A DNA stretch of 64,000 nucleotides from Sphingobacterium sp. lm-10 (GTDB taxonomy: Bacteria; Bacteroidota; Bacteroidia; Sphingobacteriales; Sphingobacteriaceae), in the NCBI RefSeq assembly GCF_023554555.1, contig NZ_JAMJWC010000002.1:310001-374000 (forward strand). The letters are read 5' to 3'. The notes under the pieces were generated by a model. That model was not told the DNA's origin. It did no database searches and saw nothing but the letters and a program-made list of their open reading frames with translations. Shown in pieces: positions 1-9,521 of this stretch. The translations under genes and the position numbers were made by a program. Position 1 is the stretch's first letter; each line of letters begins with the position of its first letter.

Positions 1-1155
1 AAGAATTTATGTTTTGCTAAAATGCAAGCGGTTGCAGAATTGGCCGTTCGCACGGGTAGAAGTATACCAAGTGTGACTAAAACCATCAGCGAATTGATGG
101 CTTTGGGAATCGTCTCAGAATGCGGTTATGCTGTTTCTAGCGGAGGGCGCAGGCCATTACAGTATCGCCTAAATCATCAAAGCCTACCCAAAATACTTTC
201 GGTATCCATCGACCAATATTATACAAGCATCGGTATATATGATCTATCCTTTGAAATTTTGGATACAATAAAAACGATCAGAAATCCGCTGGCGAATAGC
301 AATGAATGTGTGCAGGCCATTATGGGAATGATTAGGGAAGTTTTGACGATAAATGAAGGCTTACCGATTATGGCGATCGGACTTACTATCCCCGGTTTTG
401 TAGATTCCGCTACGGGTCAAAATCACTCTTATTCGGCCGATCACCCTTTATTTAACCTTAGTAAAACTATCGAAGATCATTTCGGCATTCAGACCTGGAT
501 GGAGAATGATTCGACAGCCATTGCGATTGCAGAAAAGAACTTCGGTGAGGCACAGCGATCGCAAGATGTTTTGGTGGTGAACTTGAATTGGGGTGTGGGG
601 CTAGGCATGATCATCCACGACCGTTTATTTAAAGGGCATAGTGGCTATGCTGGAGAATTCAGTCATATTCCCCTTTCTGATGAGAATAGATTGTGTTCTT
701 GCGGTAAAAGAGGTTGTCTCGAAGTAGAGGCATCGCTAACGGCAGCAGTAAAGTCTGCGGGTAAGCGACTGGACGAAGGAGAAATTTCGAGCTTGAAAAG
801 CTTGTACGAGGCACAAGGGCACATTCGTGGAGAACAATTGATGCACGCAGCGAACGAAGGTGACCAGCTGTCTATGGAGGTGCTCAATAGGATCGGATTT
901 ATGCTGGGCAAAGGTGTCGCCACATTGATTCACATTATCAATCCCGAATACGTCGTCATATCCGGACGCGGGGCGAAGGTTGGTCGGATCTTACTTCCTC
1001 AGATCCAGAGCGCTTTATTGCAATACAGTATAGAACGGCTATCCAAGCATACGCGTTTGCTGATCTCGGAATTAGAACAGGTACAATTACTCGGTGGGGC
1101 ATGTGTGGCTTTGGATAAAGCAAAATGGAACGGTACAATACCGGTGAAAAACTAA
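1..1155 (+). CDS. ROK-family transcriptional regulator (5' end outside window)
   Basis: ROK proteins of this build are sugar-responsive repressors: an N-terminal winged helix-turn-helix followed by a sugar-kinase-like fold. The reading frame is open to base 1 (KNLCFAK before the first Met at 22), and family members normally have more residues ahead of the helix-turn-helix, so the gene is truncated by the window edge. Counting from the Met at 22, the HTH lies at about 1-35, GHSGYAGEFSHI at 205-216, and the zinc ligands C225, C227 and C232 sit in the CSCGKRGCLE motif. The 30-base gap to the SusC gene suggests co-transcription, so it probably responds to the sugar that this SusC/SusD pair imports. 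The ligand is unknown. The kinase-like phosphate-binding part is not canonical, so regulation is more likely than catalysis. Confidence 0.85.
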   Translation, partial: KNLCFAKMQAVAELAVRTGRSIPSVTKTISELMALGIVSECGYAVSSGGRRPLQYRLNHQSLPKILSVSIDQYYTSIGIYDLSFEILDTIKTIRNPLANSNECVQAIMGMIREVLTINEGLPIMAIGLTIPGFVDSATGQNHSYSADHPLFNLSKTIEDHFGIQTWMENDSTAIAIAEKNFGEAQRSQDVLVVNLNWGVGLGMIIHDRLFKGHSGYAGEFSHIPLSDENRLCSCGKRGCLEVEASLTAAVKSAGKRLDEGEISSLKSLYEAQGHIRGEQLMHAANEGDQLSMEVLNRIGFMLGKGVATLIHIINPEYVVISGRGAKVGRILLPQIQSALLQYSIERLSKHTRLLISELEQVQLLGGACVALDKAKWNGTIPVKN

Positions 1156-1185
1156 GAAACTATTAACCATAAATACAAACAACAA

Positions 1186-4100
1186 ATGAGCAAATTTCAC
1201 TACAAATGTTGCGCTCTTCTGCTGCTGTTGCTATCGATATGCACCACAGCTACGTTCGCACAGCAAGCTGTCAGCGGTCGCGTGACAGGTGCAAATGGTC
1301 CACTCACGGGTGTGACAGTCAGTGTGGTAGGAACCGATCGGGGAGCACAAACAAACACTGATGGTAAATACAGCATAAATGTAGCCGCAGGAGAAGTAGT
1401 ACGTTTCTCTATGATTGGTTTCGTATCTCAAGACTTTACTATCGCTACCAACAGAACGATCAATGTGGTCTTGAGAGAAGATGCCAGTGATGTCGGTGAG
1501 GTCGTGGTTACCGCGATGGGTATCAAGCGGGAAGCGAAAGCATTGGGATATGCCGCTACAACTATTTCTGCTAAGGAATTGACCGAAGCTGGAAATACCA
1601 ACATCGGTTCGGCATTGTACGGTAAAGCACCAGGCGTGCAAGTTACGACAGCTCCAGGCGGTGCATCTAGTGCGGTAAATCTACAGATCCGCGGTATCAA
1701 CTCCTTAAGCAACAATCGTCAGCCCTTATTTGTGGTAGATGGTGTGATGATCCGGAATGATCAGCAAGGTGGTGCAGCTGGTGTGAACAACACGGGTGGT
1801 ATCACTAATCCGGGCGGGCAGGCCATCTGGTCTGACAACAGAATCCGTGGTAATGGTATGTTGGATTTGAATCCAAATGATATCGAATCTATGACGATCT
1901 TGAAAGGAGCAAGTGCTACAGCGTTGTACGGATCGGATGCGGCAAGTGGCGTTATTGTCATTACCACAAAGAAAGGTTCTAAGGGTCGTGGATTGGGAAT
2001 CGATTTCAACTATACGGGTTCTGTCGAGACGGCTGCTTTCCTGCCTCGCTTGCAATATGAGTATGGCCCAGGATATGATGCTGCTACGAATTTGCAGGCT
2101 GGTGCTAACGAAGAAGGTTGGATCACGAACAACCCTACTTATCCAGGTGAGCGCTTGTTGAACTACAATGCTTGGGGACAATTCGGCCCTAAATACGACG
2201 GTGGTGATGTTCGCTGGTGGGATGGTTCGGTGCGTGCCTATTCTCCTAATAAAGGAAACTACGGAGATATTTTCGAAACAGGTCATAACAGTAACTTCAA
2301 TGTCAGTATTTCTGACCAAACAGAGAAGCTAAACTACCGTTTTTCTGCATCCAACATGGATTACAAAGCCATTGTACCTGGAAGTAGACAAAACAGAAGT
2401 ACATTCAACTTGAATAGTACGGTCAAGATGCACGAAGACGTGACTTTAGATGTCGTGGCTTCTTATATCAGCACCAAAACTAAAAACCGTCCGGGATTGA
2501 TGGGCGATGTATTAGCTTCTTACGGTGGCTTCTTTAGTGGCGCTGAAGATGTAGCTAAAATGCGTGATCAATTGTACCGCACATCTGATGGGTACAAATT
2601 TTCTACCGTTGGGTCTAATCGTCCAGAAGAATTTCCTTTGGGATTTCGTGGTACAAACTTGTTAAACTATTTCTGGCAACAGAATCGTAATGAGTACACG
2701 GAGAAGGAAGATCGTTTCCTATCTAGTGCGACGATGAACTGGAAGATCGTGGATAAATTGAGTTTGAGAGGTCGTTTGGGAACAGACGTGACTTCGTTAA
2801 ACATCGAAAACAAAGAGCATAATGAATATGCTACGCGGTTCAATGAAACAAATAGTACCGGTAGATATTCCGTTAATAAAGGATTGTATTCTATCGTGTA
2901 CGGTGATGCTTTACTAACCTATGCCGACAAAATCTCTGACGATGTGGATTTCAGCTTGACTGGAGGTTTCCAGTCGCGGATGGAAGACTATAATGATCAA
3001 TCGTCGAGTACAGAGGGTGGTTTGGTTACGGCAAACTGGTTTAGTTTAAGCAACACCTTTGCGCAAGCTACCACGACGAGCATTCGTAAACAACTGATCA
3101 AGTATGCGTATTTCGGATTAGCTAACTTTAGCTACCGTAATTACTTGTTCTTGGAGGCTACCGGTCGCCAAGAATACTCTTCTTCCTTACCCGTAAAAAA
3201 CAGCCCTTACCGATATGGATCCGTAAACACGGGTTTTGTATTCACCGAAGCATTTGACACGCCAGAATTCTTCAATTATGGTAAGTTGCGTGCATCTTAC
3301 GGTTTGGTGGGTAATGATGCAGCCATGTACGTGTCCAATATCGCTTTCAGGCAAAGTGCTATCATCACAGGCAATGGTCCGGTACCGGCATTGAACGTGA
3401 ATGAAAACTATGGAAATTTTGAGCTTAAGCCAGAGATGAAAACCGAGGTAGAATTTGGTTTGGATTTGAAATTCTTGAATAGCCGTTTGGGATTGGATAT
3501 CTCTTACTACAACAATAAGATCAAAGATCAGATCATGCCATTGTCTAATGCATATTCTACAGGAGCGGTTACACAAATTGTGAATGTGGGTAGTATCTCT
3601 AACCGTGGATGGGAAGTGTCTTTGACAGGTACGCCAATTCGTAGCGAGCATTTTACCTGGAATACGCGTTTGAACTTCTCGAATAATCGCTCTCGTCTAG
3701 ATGAGTTAATCGACGGCGTGCCTAGTTTGATTTTCTACGATGCAGATCAAAGTTCGATTCGCATGGAATCGCGTCCGGGTCAATTGTTGGGCGATATCTT
3801 TGTGTATCCACGTGCTACCAATGCAGAAGGTCAATTGTTGATCTCTGATGAAGGTAACTACATCATTGATAAAAGCAGGTACATTAAAGCGGGTAATATT
3901 ATGCCGAAAGCTATCGGTGGTTTGAGCAACACCTTTGCCTACAAAGATTTCGCAATCGATTTCACGGCAGATTATCGTTTTGGTGGACAAATGATCTCTA
4001 CGCCACACAAATATGCTTACGGTGCGGGTCGTCTAGAAAGTACCTTAGAGTATCGCGAGACAGGCATCACGTTGGAAGGAGTGAATGAAAATACCGGTGA

Positions 4101-4440
4101 AGCGAATACGGTAAACCTTAGTGGTGCCGAATACTATATGAATAATTTCTACTGGGGTAATGATGCGTGGAATGAAAAAGCAGCGGTATTAGACAATAAC
4201 TTCATCAAACTACGTGAGGCAGTAATTAGCTACAGACTACCGAGCTCATTCAGCGATCGCTTGAAGATGAATAATCTACGTGTATCCTTAGTAGGTCGTA
4301 ACCTGTTCTACTTCTATAGAACCATCAAAAACATTGATCCAGAGTCACCAGTCGGAAATTTCTGGTATTCTCAGGGAATCGATATCGGCTCTACGGCAGC
4401 CACCAGAAGTTTTGGCTTCTCGTTAAATGCTAATTTCTAG
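1186..4440 (+). CDS. SusC/RagA-type TonB-linked outer membrane transporter
   Basis: A 1084-residue outer-membrane protein that, with its SusD partner, imports a glycan or other large nutrient using TonB energy. A signal peptide covers about residues 1-25 (hydrophobic run ending TTATFAQ). It is followed by a carboxypeptidase-regulatory-like beta domain (about 28-105), a TonB-box-like stretch (DVGEVVVTAMG), the plug domain with the LQIRGINSL and LFVVDGV motifs, and a beta barrel ending in an aromatic residue (SLNANF). Length is usual for the family. It lies 30 bases after the ROK gene and 28 bases before the SusD gene. No glycoside hydrolase follows before the terminator, so the substrate cannot be deduced from this window. 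Confidence 0.95.
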   Translation: MSKFHYKCCALLLLLLSICTTATFAQQAVSGRVTGANGPLTGVTVSVVGTDRGAQTNTDGKYSINVAAGEVVRFSMIGFVSQDFTIATNRTINVVLREDASDVGEVVVTAMGIKREAKALGYAATTISAKELTEAGNTNIGSALYGKAPGVQVTTAPGGASSAVNLQIRGINSLSNNRQPLFVVDGVMIRNDQQGGAAGVNNTGGITNPGGQAIWSDNRIRGNGMLDLNPNDIESMTILKGASATALYGSDAASGVIVITTKKGSKGRGLGIDFNYTGSVETAAFLPRLQYEYGPGYDAATNLQAGANEEGWITNNPTYPGERLLNYNAWGQFGPKYDGGDVRWWDGSVRAYSPNKGNYGDIFETGHNSNFNVSISDQTEKLNYRFSASNMDYKAIVPGSRQNRSTFNLNSTVKMHEDVTLDVVASYISTKTKNRPGLMGDVLASYGGFFSGAEDVAKMRDQLYRTSDGYKFSTVGSNRPEEFPLGFRGTNLLNYFWQQNRNEYTEKEDRFLSSATMNWKIVDKLSLRGRLGTDVTSLNIENKEHNEYATRFNETNSTGRYSVNKGLYSIVYGDALLTYADKISDDVDFSLTGGFQSRMEDYNDQSSSTEGGLVTANWFSLSNTFAQATTTSIRKQLIKYAYFGLANFSYRNYLFLEATGRQEYSSSLPVKNSPYRYGSVNTGFVFTEAFDTPEFFNYGKLRASYGLVGNDAAMYVSNIAFRQSAIITGNGPVPALNVNENYGNFELKPEMKTEVEFGLDLKFLNSRLGLDISYYNNKIKDQIMPLSNAYSTGAVTQIVNVGSISNRGWEVSLTGTPIRSEHFTWNTRLNFSNNRSRLDELIDGVPSLIFYDADQSSIRMESRPGQLLGDIFVYPRATNAEGQLLISDEGNYIIDKSRYIKAGNIMPKAIGGLSNTFAYKDFAIDFTADYRFGGQMISTPHKYAYGAGRLESTLEYRETGITLEGVNENTGEANTVNLSGAEYYMNNFYWGNDAWNEKAAVLDNNFIKLREAVISYRLPSSFSDRLKMNNLRVSLVGRNLFYFYRTIKNIDPESPVGNFWYSQGIDIGSTAATRSFGFSLNANF

Positions 4441-4468
4441 GACGTACAGCAGTTAAAAACAAACAAAC

Positions 4469-6070
4469 ATGAAAAAGTTAAGAAATATTATCTGTCTACT
4501 GGTCGCCGCGCTTTCTTTGACCGCAGTGCAGTCCTGCAAGACTGAGTTGGAGAACCGCTACATGGATCCAGAGCAAACGGACATCCCTAATATCCGGGCT
4601 TTTATGACTCAGATATTAAACAATTCGCGCTTACGCTCTGAATACTGGCATTACCGTACATTCGTATTGCCACATCATGCACGTTACACGCAAACCACAT
4701 ACTTCGGTATCAATAATACGATGTACCAACAACAAGACTCGTATACCAACGACTATTGGAGAGATTTTTATTCTCCGGGTATGTTGGGCGTATTTCGGGT
4801 GATGGAGCGCACGTATGCGGCAATGCCAGAGGCAGAGCGTACGGAGTACGATGCATTTATGCATGCTACACGCGTAATTGTGTATGGTCAAGCTGCGAAG
4901 TTGGTCAACAACTTTGGTGATATTCCCTTCAGCGAAGCGGGAAGCTTGCCTGCAACAGATCAGATTATGTTAGGCAAATTCGACGATCAAAAAGAATTGT
5001 ATGACCAATTTATCACGGCATTTGCAGAGGCCGCTGAATTCTTCAGTACCTATCAGAATACCAACGATTTTATCCGTGCAGATATCATCAACAGAGGCAA
5101 TGGCGAGAAATGGCGCAGATATGCCAACTCGTTGAGATTACGTCTGTTAATGCAAATTTCTAAGTCGGACGAAACCAGAGCACGTACAGACATTATGGCT
5201 ATGCTAAATGCGCCAGAAATGTATCCTTTGATTGATGGTACACAGGCTTCTTTAGAGGCAGGCGGGCGCCATGATGTGTTGAATCAAAAGTTGACGACGT
5301 ATACATCCAGCCTATTGGATGCTGTGCGTGAATTGAACACGCATTATGCACCGGATTATATGTTGAATACGGTGTTGAAAACAGCTAATGACCCTCGTAT
5401 GGATGCCCTATTTGGTAAATATGGTAGAACAGAAGGAGGTCGCGTGATCCCGAATGCAGAGTTTCAGGCTTTGCCTATTAACACCAGTGAAGCGGTAGCT
5501 GATGCAGAGTATGCCAACGCGACATTACGCCGTTTCGCGATTGTAGACTCGGCCACTATGTGGATCAACAATAACCTTCCAGGCGTATTAATGACGACTT
5601 CTGAGGTGAACTTCATCAAAGCAGAGGCGCAAGAACGTTGGGGAAGTACAGCTGCGGCACGTACAGCTTATGAGACCGCTGTAGAGCAGTCTGTAGATTT
5701 TTATTTTTACCTGAATGGCGCGTCGTCCAACAGTTTGAAAGCAACAAGACCTACTGCGAGCGCAGTTCAAGATTTTATTAAAACCTCTAATATCGCTTAC
5801 GAAGGTGCGCCACAAGCAAAACTGCAATTGATCGGAACGCAAAAATGGTTGCACTTTGGTTGGTTGCAAGCGGAGCAAGCTTGGGCCGACTACCGCAGAA
5901 CGGGATACCCTGTGTTGCCAGCATTCCCTGTTTCGAATCTGAATGGTTTTCAAAATCCTCCGTTACGGATGCTATATCCATCTAACGAGGTGACGAATAA
6001 TAGTATGAACTATGAAGCTGTAAGAGCAAAAGATACGCGCACGACGCGCATCTTCTGGGATGTCGACTAA
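4469..6070 (+). CDS. SusD/RagB-family nutrient-binding lipoprotein
   Basis: A 533-residue surface lipoprotein that caps the SusC barrel and binds the substrate. The lipobox is clear: a hydrophobic signal ends VQSC with Cys23 as the lipidated residue. The body resembles the SusD-like subgroup with an alpha-helical TPR-like scaffold (RRYANSLRLRLLMQIS; EVNFIKAEAQERWG; LQLIGTQKWLHFGWLQAEQAWADYRRTGYP). These motifs are typical of the SusD-like_2 / SusD-RagB homologues often seen without a full polysaccharide-utilisation locus. It is the last gene of the ROK-susC-susD unit and is followed within 40 bases by a strong intrinsic terminator. The ligand is unknown. Confidence 0.93.
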   Translation: MKKLRNIICLLVAALSLTAVQSCKTELENRYMDPEQTDIPNIRAFMTQILNNSRLRSEYWHYRTFVLPHHARYTQTTYFGINNTMYQQQDSYTNDYWRDFYSPGMLGVFRVMERTYAAMPEAERTEYDAFMHATRVIVYGQAAKLVNNFGDIPFSEAGSLPATDQIMLGKFDDQKELYDQFITAFAEAAEFFSTYQNTNDFIRADIINRGNGEKWRRYANSLRLRLLMQISKSDETRARTDIMAMLNAPEMYPLIDGTQASLEAGGRHDVLNQKLTTYTSSLLDAVRELNTHYAPDYMLNTVLKTANDPRMDALFGKYGRTEGGRVIPNAEFQALPINTSEAVADAEYANATLRRFAIVDSATMWINNNLPGVLMTTSEVNFIKAEAQERWGSTAAARTAYETAVEQSVDFYFYLNGASSNSLKATRPTASAVQDFIKTSNIAYEGAPQAKLQLIGTQKWLHFGWLQAEQAWADYRRTGYPVLPAFPVSNLNGFQNPPLRMLYPSNEVTNNSMNYEAVRAKDTRTTRIFWDVD

Positions 6071-6102
6071 TCCCCGTTAATAGCTACAAAACGGTTGAAA
6101 CT

Positions 6103-6137
6103 AAAGAGCCCGCTTCCTAAATGGAAGCGGGCTCTTT
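6103..6137 (+). terminator. Intrinsic terminator after susCD
   Basis: A perfect 15-base-pair stem, AAAGAGCCCGCTTCC with its complement, closes a five-base loop at 6118-6122 and ends in T-rich sequence. It lies between the convergent SusD and pfkA genes. The A-run on the 5' arm means it can also stop transcription arriving from pfkA on the minus strand. Confidence 0.9.
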
Positions 6138-6176
6138 TATGATTATGTGTGCCACTTATCGTAGCGTTGAAGCCGT

Positions 6177-7151
6177 TTACAAGGATAGTATTTCTACAAT
6201 GCGAGTCAGGTTCGTGTTTACCTGTTTAATGTGCTTAATCGCTTTCTCAAAAGGAGTGTACTGTATCTGTCCACAGATTAATCCCGCCATTTCTCCTCGG
6301 CGACCTTCTATCAATCCCTCTACTGCCGCTACACCCAATCTACTGGCCAGCACGCGATCCATACAGGTTGGTTTACCACCACGCTGGATATGGCCTAAGA
6401 TCGATACCCGCACATCATAATGGGGGAAGTTTTCTTTAATTTTATCCGCCACTACTAAGCCCCCCTCTTTATCGCCTTCTGCTACAATAATGATGCGAGA
6501 AGATTTGTTGGAGCGAGATTTATCCAAGCGTTTCATAATGGCATCATAATCCACCGTTAGTTCGGGAATTAATACTGCTTCTGCTCCTGTACTGATGCCG
6601 GAGCGTAGGGCAATTAATCCGGAATCTCGTCCCATTACTTCCACCACAAATACGCGATCGTGTGATTCAGCCGTGTCACGTATCTTATCTACTGCATCGA
6701 CCACCGTGTTGATTGCGGTATCGTAGCCAATAGTAAAATCAGTTCCTGCCAGGTCATTATCAATCGTACCGGGCATGCCGATAATTGGGATATCAAACTC
6801 TTCAATAAACTTGGAAGCTCCGGTAAAGGTACCATCACCGCCAATCACAACTAGGGCATCAATCCCAAATTCTTTCAAGTTTTCATAAGCGCGCTTACGA
6901 CCTTCATAGCTCCGAAATTCGTCGCTCCTCGCTGTTTTTAAAACCGTACCACCGCGTTGGATGATGTTGGCGACAGATTTGGCGTCCATCGCTTCGATCT
7001 CTTTGTTTACAAGGCCATCGTATCCTCTACGCACCCCGTACATATTCAAGCCATGGTAGATACCAGTTCGTATCACGGCGCGGATTCCCGCATTCATACC
7101 GGGAGAATCTCCTCCGGAAGTTAATACTCCTATATTTTTTATTTGACTCAT
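6177..7151 (-). CDS. pfkA: ATP-dependent 6-phosphofructokinase
   Basis: Phosphorylates fructose 6-phosphate to fructose 1,6-bisphosphate in glycolysis. The 324-residue protein is the size of bacterial PfkA. Visible motifs are the N-terminal nucleotide loop LTSGGDSPGMN, GGDGT at 104-108, the catalytic loop GTIDND (to residue 133) and VEVMGRDSG. A Gly after GGD, rather than the Asp found in pyrophosphate-dependent enzymes, indicates ATP use. I chose the ATG at 7151; an in-frame TTG one codon upstream is less likely. It is monocistronic, convergent with the SusD gene. Confidence 0.95.
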   Translation of the reverse strand: MSQIKNIGVLTSGGDSPGMNAGIRAVIRTGIYHGLNMYGVRRGYDGLVNKEIEAMDAKSVANIIQRGGTVLKTARSDEFRSYEGRKRAYENLKEFGIDALVVIGGDGTFTGASKFIEEFDIPIIGMPGTIDNDLAGTDFTIGYDTAINTVVDAVDKIRDTAESHDRVFVVEVMGRDSGLIALRSGISTGAEAVLIPELTVDYDAIMKRLDKSRSNKSSRIIIVAEGDKEGGLVVADKIKENFPHYDVRVSILGHIQRGGKPTCMDRVLASRLGVAAVEGLIEGRRGEMAGLICGQIQYTPFEKAIKHIKQVNTNLTRIVEILSL

Positions 7152-7190
7152 CAAAAGTTGTTTGTAAGATAACGGACAAAAATCAGCACA

Positions 7191-8894
7191 TTATTTCTTC
7201 GCTTTAAACGCATCTATACCACTTTGTAAATAGGCAGCATAACTACTAATATCATAGTCTGCTCCTGTTGGTGGCACCAATACATTGCCATTAGTGTCTA
7301 CGATGACATACAAAGGTTGCGAATTGCTATTGAACGTGTCTGCCTGAAAATCACTCCATTTATTACCTATTGTTTTTATTTTTTTACCGCTGTACGTGGA
7401 GGTGTATTTTTCCTCTTCGGCTAACTCCGTACGATCGTCTACAAATAGCTCTGCCATCACGAATTCTTCCTGTAGAAGCTGCGCCACTTTAGGATCCGTC
7501 CATACATTGGCCTCCATTTTTCGGCAATTTACACAGTTCCATCCCGTGAAGTCGATCAGCACAGGCTTATTTACCTCTTTAGCGGCTGCTAAAGCTTCTT
7601 GATAATCATAATAGGGATCGAAGCCTTTAGGCGTACCACGTTTGTGGAAGATATCATAATACTTTTTCTGAGCAGAGTTAGCAGAGGCGGAAGGAGCCGA
7701 TTGTCCAAAGCCCGTGCTTAGGTCAAAGTCTTGTGTTGCGCTTGGCGGAAGAAATGCCGAAATAGATTTGAGAGGAGCTCCCCACAATCCCGGTACCATG
7801 TATACCACAAAGGCAAACACGATGACGGCGATGATGGTGCGGGGTACCGAAAGATGAGACAGCGGGCTGTCGTGCGAAAAGCGAATCTTGCCGATTAGAT
7901 ATAACCCCATTAAGCCGAAAATAGCAATCCACAACGATAAGAAAACTTCCCGATCCAACCAGTTCCAGTGGTAGGCCAAATCGACATTAGATAAAAATTT
8001 AAGCGCTAATGCCAGCTCTAAAAATGCCAATACAATCTTCACGCTGTTGAGCCAGCCACCCGATTTTGGCATCGATTTCAGCATCGAGGGGAAGATCGCA
8101 AAAAGAACAAATGGAATAGCCAAAGCCATGGCAAAGCCGAGCATCCCGATAGCTGGCCCCAAACGTTCGCCTTTAGATGCGGCTTCTACCAGGAGTGTGC
8201 CGATGATCGGTCCAGTACAAGAAAACGATACAACGGCCAAACTAGCGGCCATGAAGAACAAGCCAATGAAACCTCCTTGATCTGATTTTGCATCTATTTT
8301 ATTTACAAAGGAGCTCGGTAATGTTAGCTCAAATGCCCCAAAAAACGAAGCGGCAAAGAACACCAGTAATAAGAAAAAGAAGAAGTTAAATATGCCATTG
8401 GTAGACAAAGCATTGAGGGCATCGGATCCAAAGGTCACCGTAATCAACATGCCTAGAGCAACATAAATGGCGATGATAAATACCCCATATAATAAGGCTT
8501 GAGATACCGCTGCCGTTCGGGTTTTCGATTGCTTCGTAAAAAAACTAACCGTCAAAGGCACCATTGGAAAGATGCAGGGCATAATGAATGCCGCGAAACC
8601 TCCCAACAAGCCAGCGATAAAAATCCCCCAAAGCGATTGTTTTTCATCTTGGGTTTGTGCTGCTTGTACCTCATCTATTACTTCATCTTCGTTCAGAGAT
8701 GTATCCGTTCCGTCTTCAAATTGAAGATCGGTAGGCACTTCCAGTAATTCTGCTTCACTTTCTGGAGCCGATGATTCTGAAAATTCTACATCTTCAAAAG
8801 GAATCAGCGTATCCTGTGCGTGAGTAGATAATGTGCCCAAAGACAGGCAAAGTAGGACACTAATTATGGATAGATAAATTGATGCAAGCTTCAT
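7191..8894 (-). CDS. DsbD-type thiol:disulfide reductase lacking the alpha domain
   Basis: Carries electrons from cytoplasmic thioredoxin across the inner membrane to periplasmic thiol proteins. The 567-residue protein has a signal peptide (about 1-26), an acidic linker rich in Glu/Asp/Ser (about 30-85), a CcdA-like membrane domain with Cys107 (MPCIFPMVP) and Cys226 (SFSCTGPIIG), and a C-terminal thioredoxin-like domain with Cys454 and Cys457 (GWNCVNCRKM). In E. coli DsbD an N-terminal immunoglobulin-like alpha domain precedes the membrane part. Here that domain is missing but is encoded by the next gene upstream (8973-9425), so the electron path appears to be split over two polypeptides. Confidence 0.92.
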   Translation of the reverse strand: MKLASIYLSIISVLLCLSLGTLSTHAQDTLIPFEDVEFSESSAPESEAELLEVPTDLQFEDGTDTSLNEDEVIDEVQAAQTQDEKQSLWGIFIAGLLGGFAAFIMPCIFPMVPLTVSFFTKQSKTRTAAVSQALLYGVFIIAIYVALGMLITVTFGSDALNALSTNGIFNFFFFLLLVFFAASFFGAFELTLPSSFVNKIDAKSDQGGFIGLFFMAASLAVVSFSCTGPIIGTLLVEAASKGERLGPAIGMLGFAMALAIPFVLFAIFPSMLKSMPKSGGWLNSVKIVLAFLELALALKFLSNVDLAYHWNWLDREVFLSLWIAIFGLMGLYLIGKIRFSHDSPLSHLSVPRTIIAVIVFAFVVYMVPGLWGAPLKSISAFLPPSATQDFDLSTGFGQSAPSASANSAQKKYYDIFHKRGTPKGFDPYYDYQEALAAAKEVNKPVLIDFTGWNCVNCRKMEANVWTDPKVAQLLQEEFVMAELFVDDRTELAEEEKYTSTYSGKKIKTIGNKWSDFQADTFNSNSQPLYVIVDTNGNVLVPPTGADYDISSYAAYLQSGIDAFKAKK

Positions 8895-8925
8895 ATGCGA
8901 AATTGAAAACGTCGTAAAAATAAAA

Positions 8926-8949
8926 AAAAGGCAGATAAGGCTGCCTTTT
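8926..8949 (-). terminator. Terminator between the two DsbD-part genes
   Basis: Arms AAAAGGCAG and CTGCCTTTT enclose a six-base loop, and on the minus strand the stem is followed by a run of eight T. It lies just after the stop of the DsbD alpha-domain gene and about 30 bases before the start of the DsbD gene. The two would therefore be partly uncoupled at the transcript level. Confidence 0.75.
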
Positions 8950-8972
8950 ATATACAGTTATTTACCGTATCA

Positions 8973-9425
8973 TTATTTTACGGTGACCGAAAAGCTATAT
9001 TCGTCCGGCGGCAAGCACTGTGATTTGTCACAAGCCATAAACTCAACCGTACCTGATACTTTGGTGGCTTTGTTGCCGTTTAACTTTATTTTCTGCTGGA
9101 AAACAACCTCGTTACTGTGATAAGGAACATCCATTTTGAAGACCTCTTCGTATTTGGACTTTGGTTTTGGTTCCAATGTTTTACCATTTAATGCGAAGTC
9201 ATTAGATTTTGCAAAAGTGAAGCTTGTTGCGATTGGGCCACCATTAGGTACCGCCGTGCTGTAAATATGCCAACCATTCTCTATGGTCGCTTTAATAAAT
9301 ACGACAGCTTCGTTATTATTCAACTTCTTCGTTGCTACTGTCCATTTTACAGGAGTATGTATTTGAGCAAAAGCGCCAGAAAGCGCAAAAAATACAATAG
9401 TGAATGCTAATACTGCTTTTTTCAT
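8973..9425 (-). CDS. Stand-alone DsbD N-terminal (alpha) domain protein
   Basis: A 150-residue secreted protein: signal peptide at about 1-20 (LSGAFAQ), then one immunoglobulin-like domain. It carries GWHIYST and the redox pair Cys132 and Cys137 in the motif ACDKSQCLPP, which matches the active-site region of the DsbD alpha domain (PF11412-like). In E. coli this domain takes electrons from the DsbD thioredoxin-like domain and passes them to DsbC, DsbG and CcmG. The neighbouring DsbD lacks exactly this domain, which supports the pairing. Cys spacing and Pro-Pro after the second Cys fit the family. Its final periplasmic client is not known. Confidence 0.88.
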   Translation of the reverse strand: MKKAVLAFTIVFFALSGAFAQIHTPVKWTVATKKLNNNEAVVFIKATIENGWHIYSTAVPNGGPIATSFTFAKSNDFALNGKTLEPKPKSKYEEVFKMDVPYHSNEVVFQQKIKLNGNKATKVSGTVEFMACDKSQCLPPDEYSFSVTVK

Positions 9426-9503
9426 ACGTTTTATTCAATTTAAACGGCTTGTGTAGCCGGTTTTATTAAGACCCATAAATATGAAATGGGTTTAACGGTT
9501 AGT

Positions 9504-9511
9504 CAAAGATA
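9504..9511 (-). promoter_or_regulatory. -7 box TATCTTTG for the DsbD alpha-domain gene
   Basis: A perfect match on the minus strand to the Bacteroidota -7 consensus TAnnTTTG, about 80 bases before the start codon at 9425. The predicted leader contains two small hairpins (arms ACCCAT/ATGGGT at 9471-9491 and AAAC-GGCT/AGCC-GTTT at 9442-9463). Confidence 0.6.
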
Positions 9512-9521
9512 GGAAATAAAA

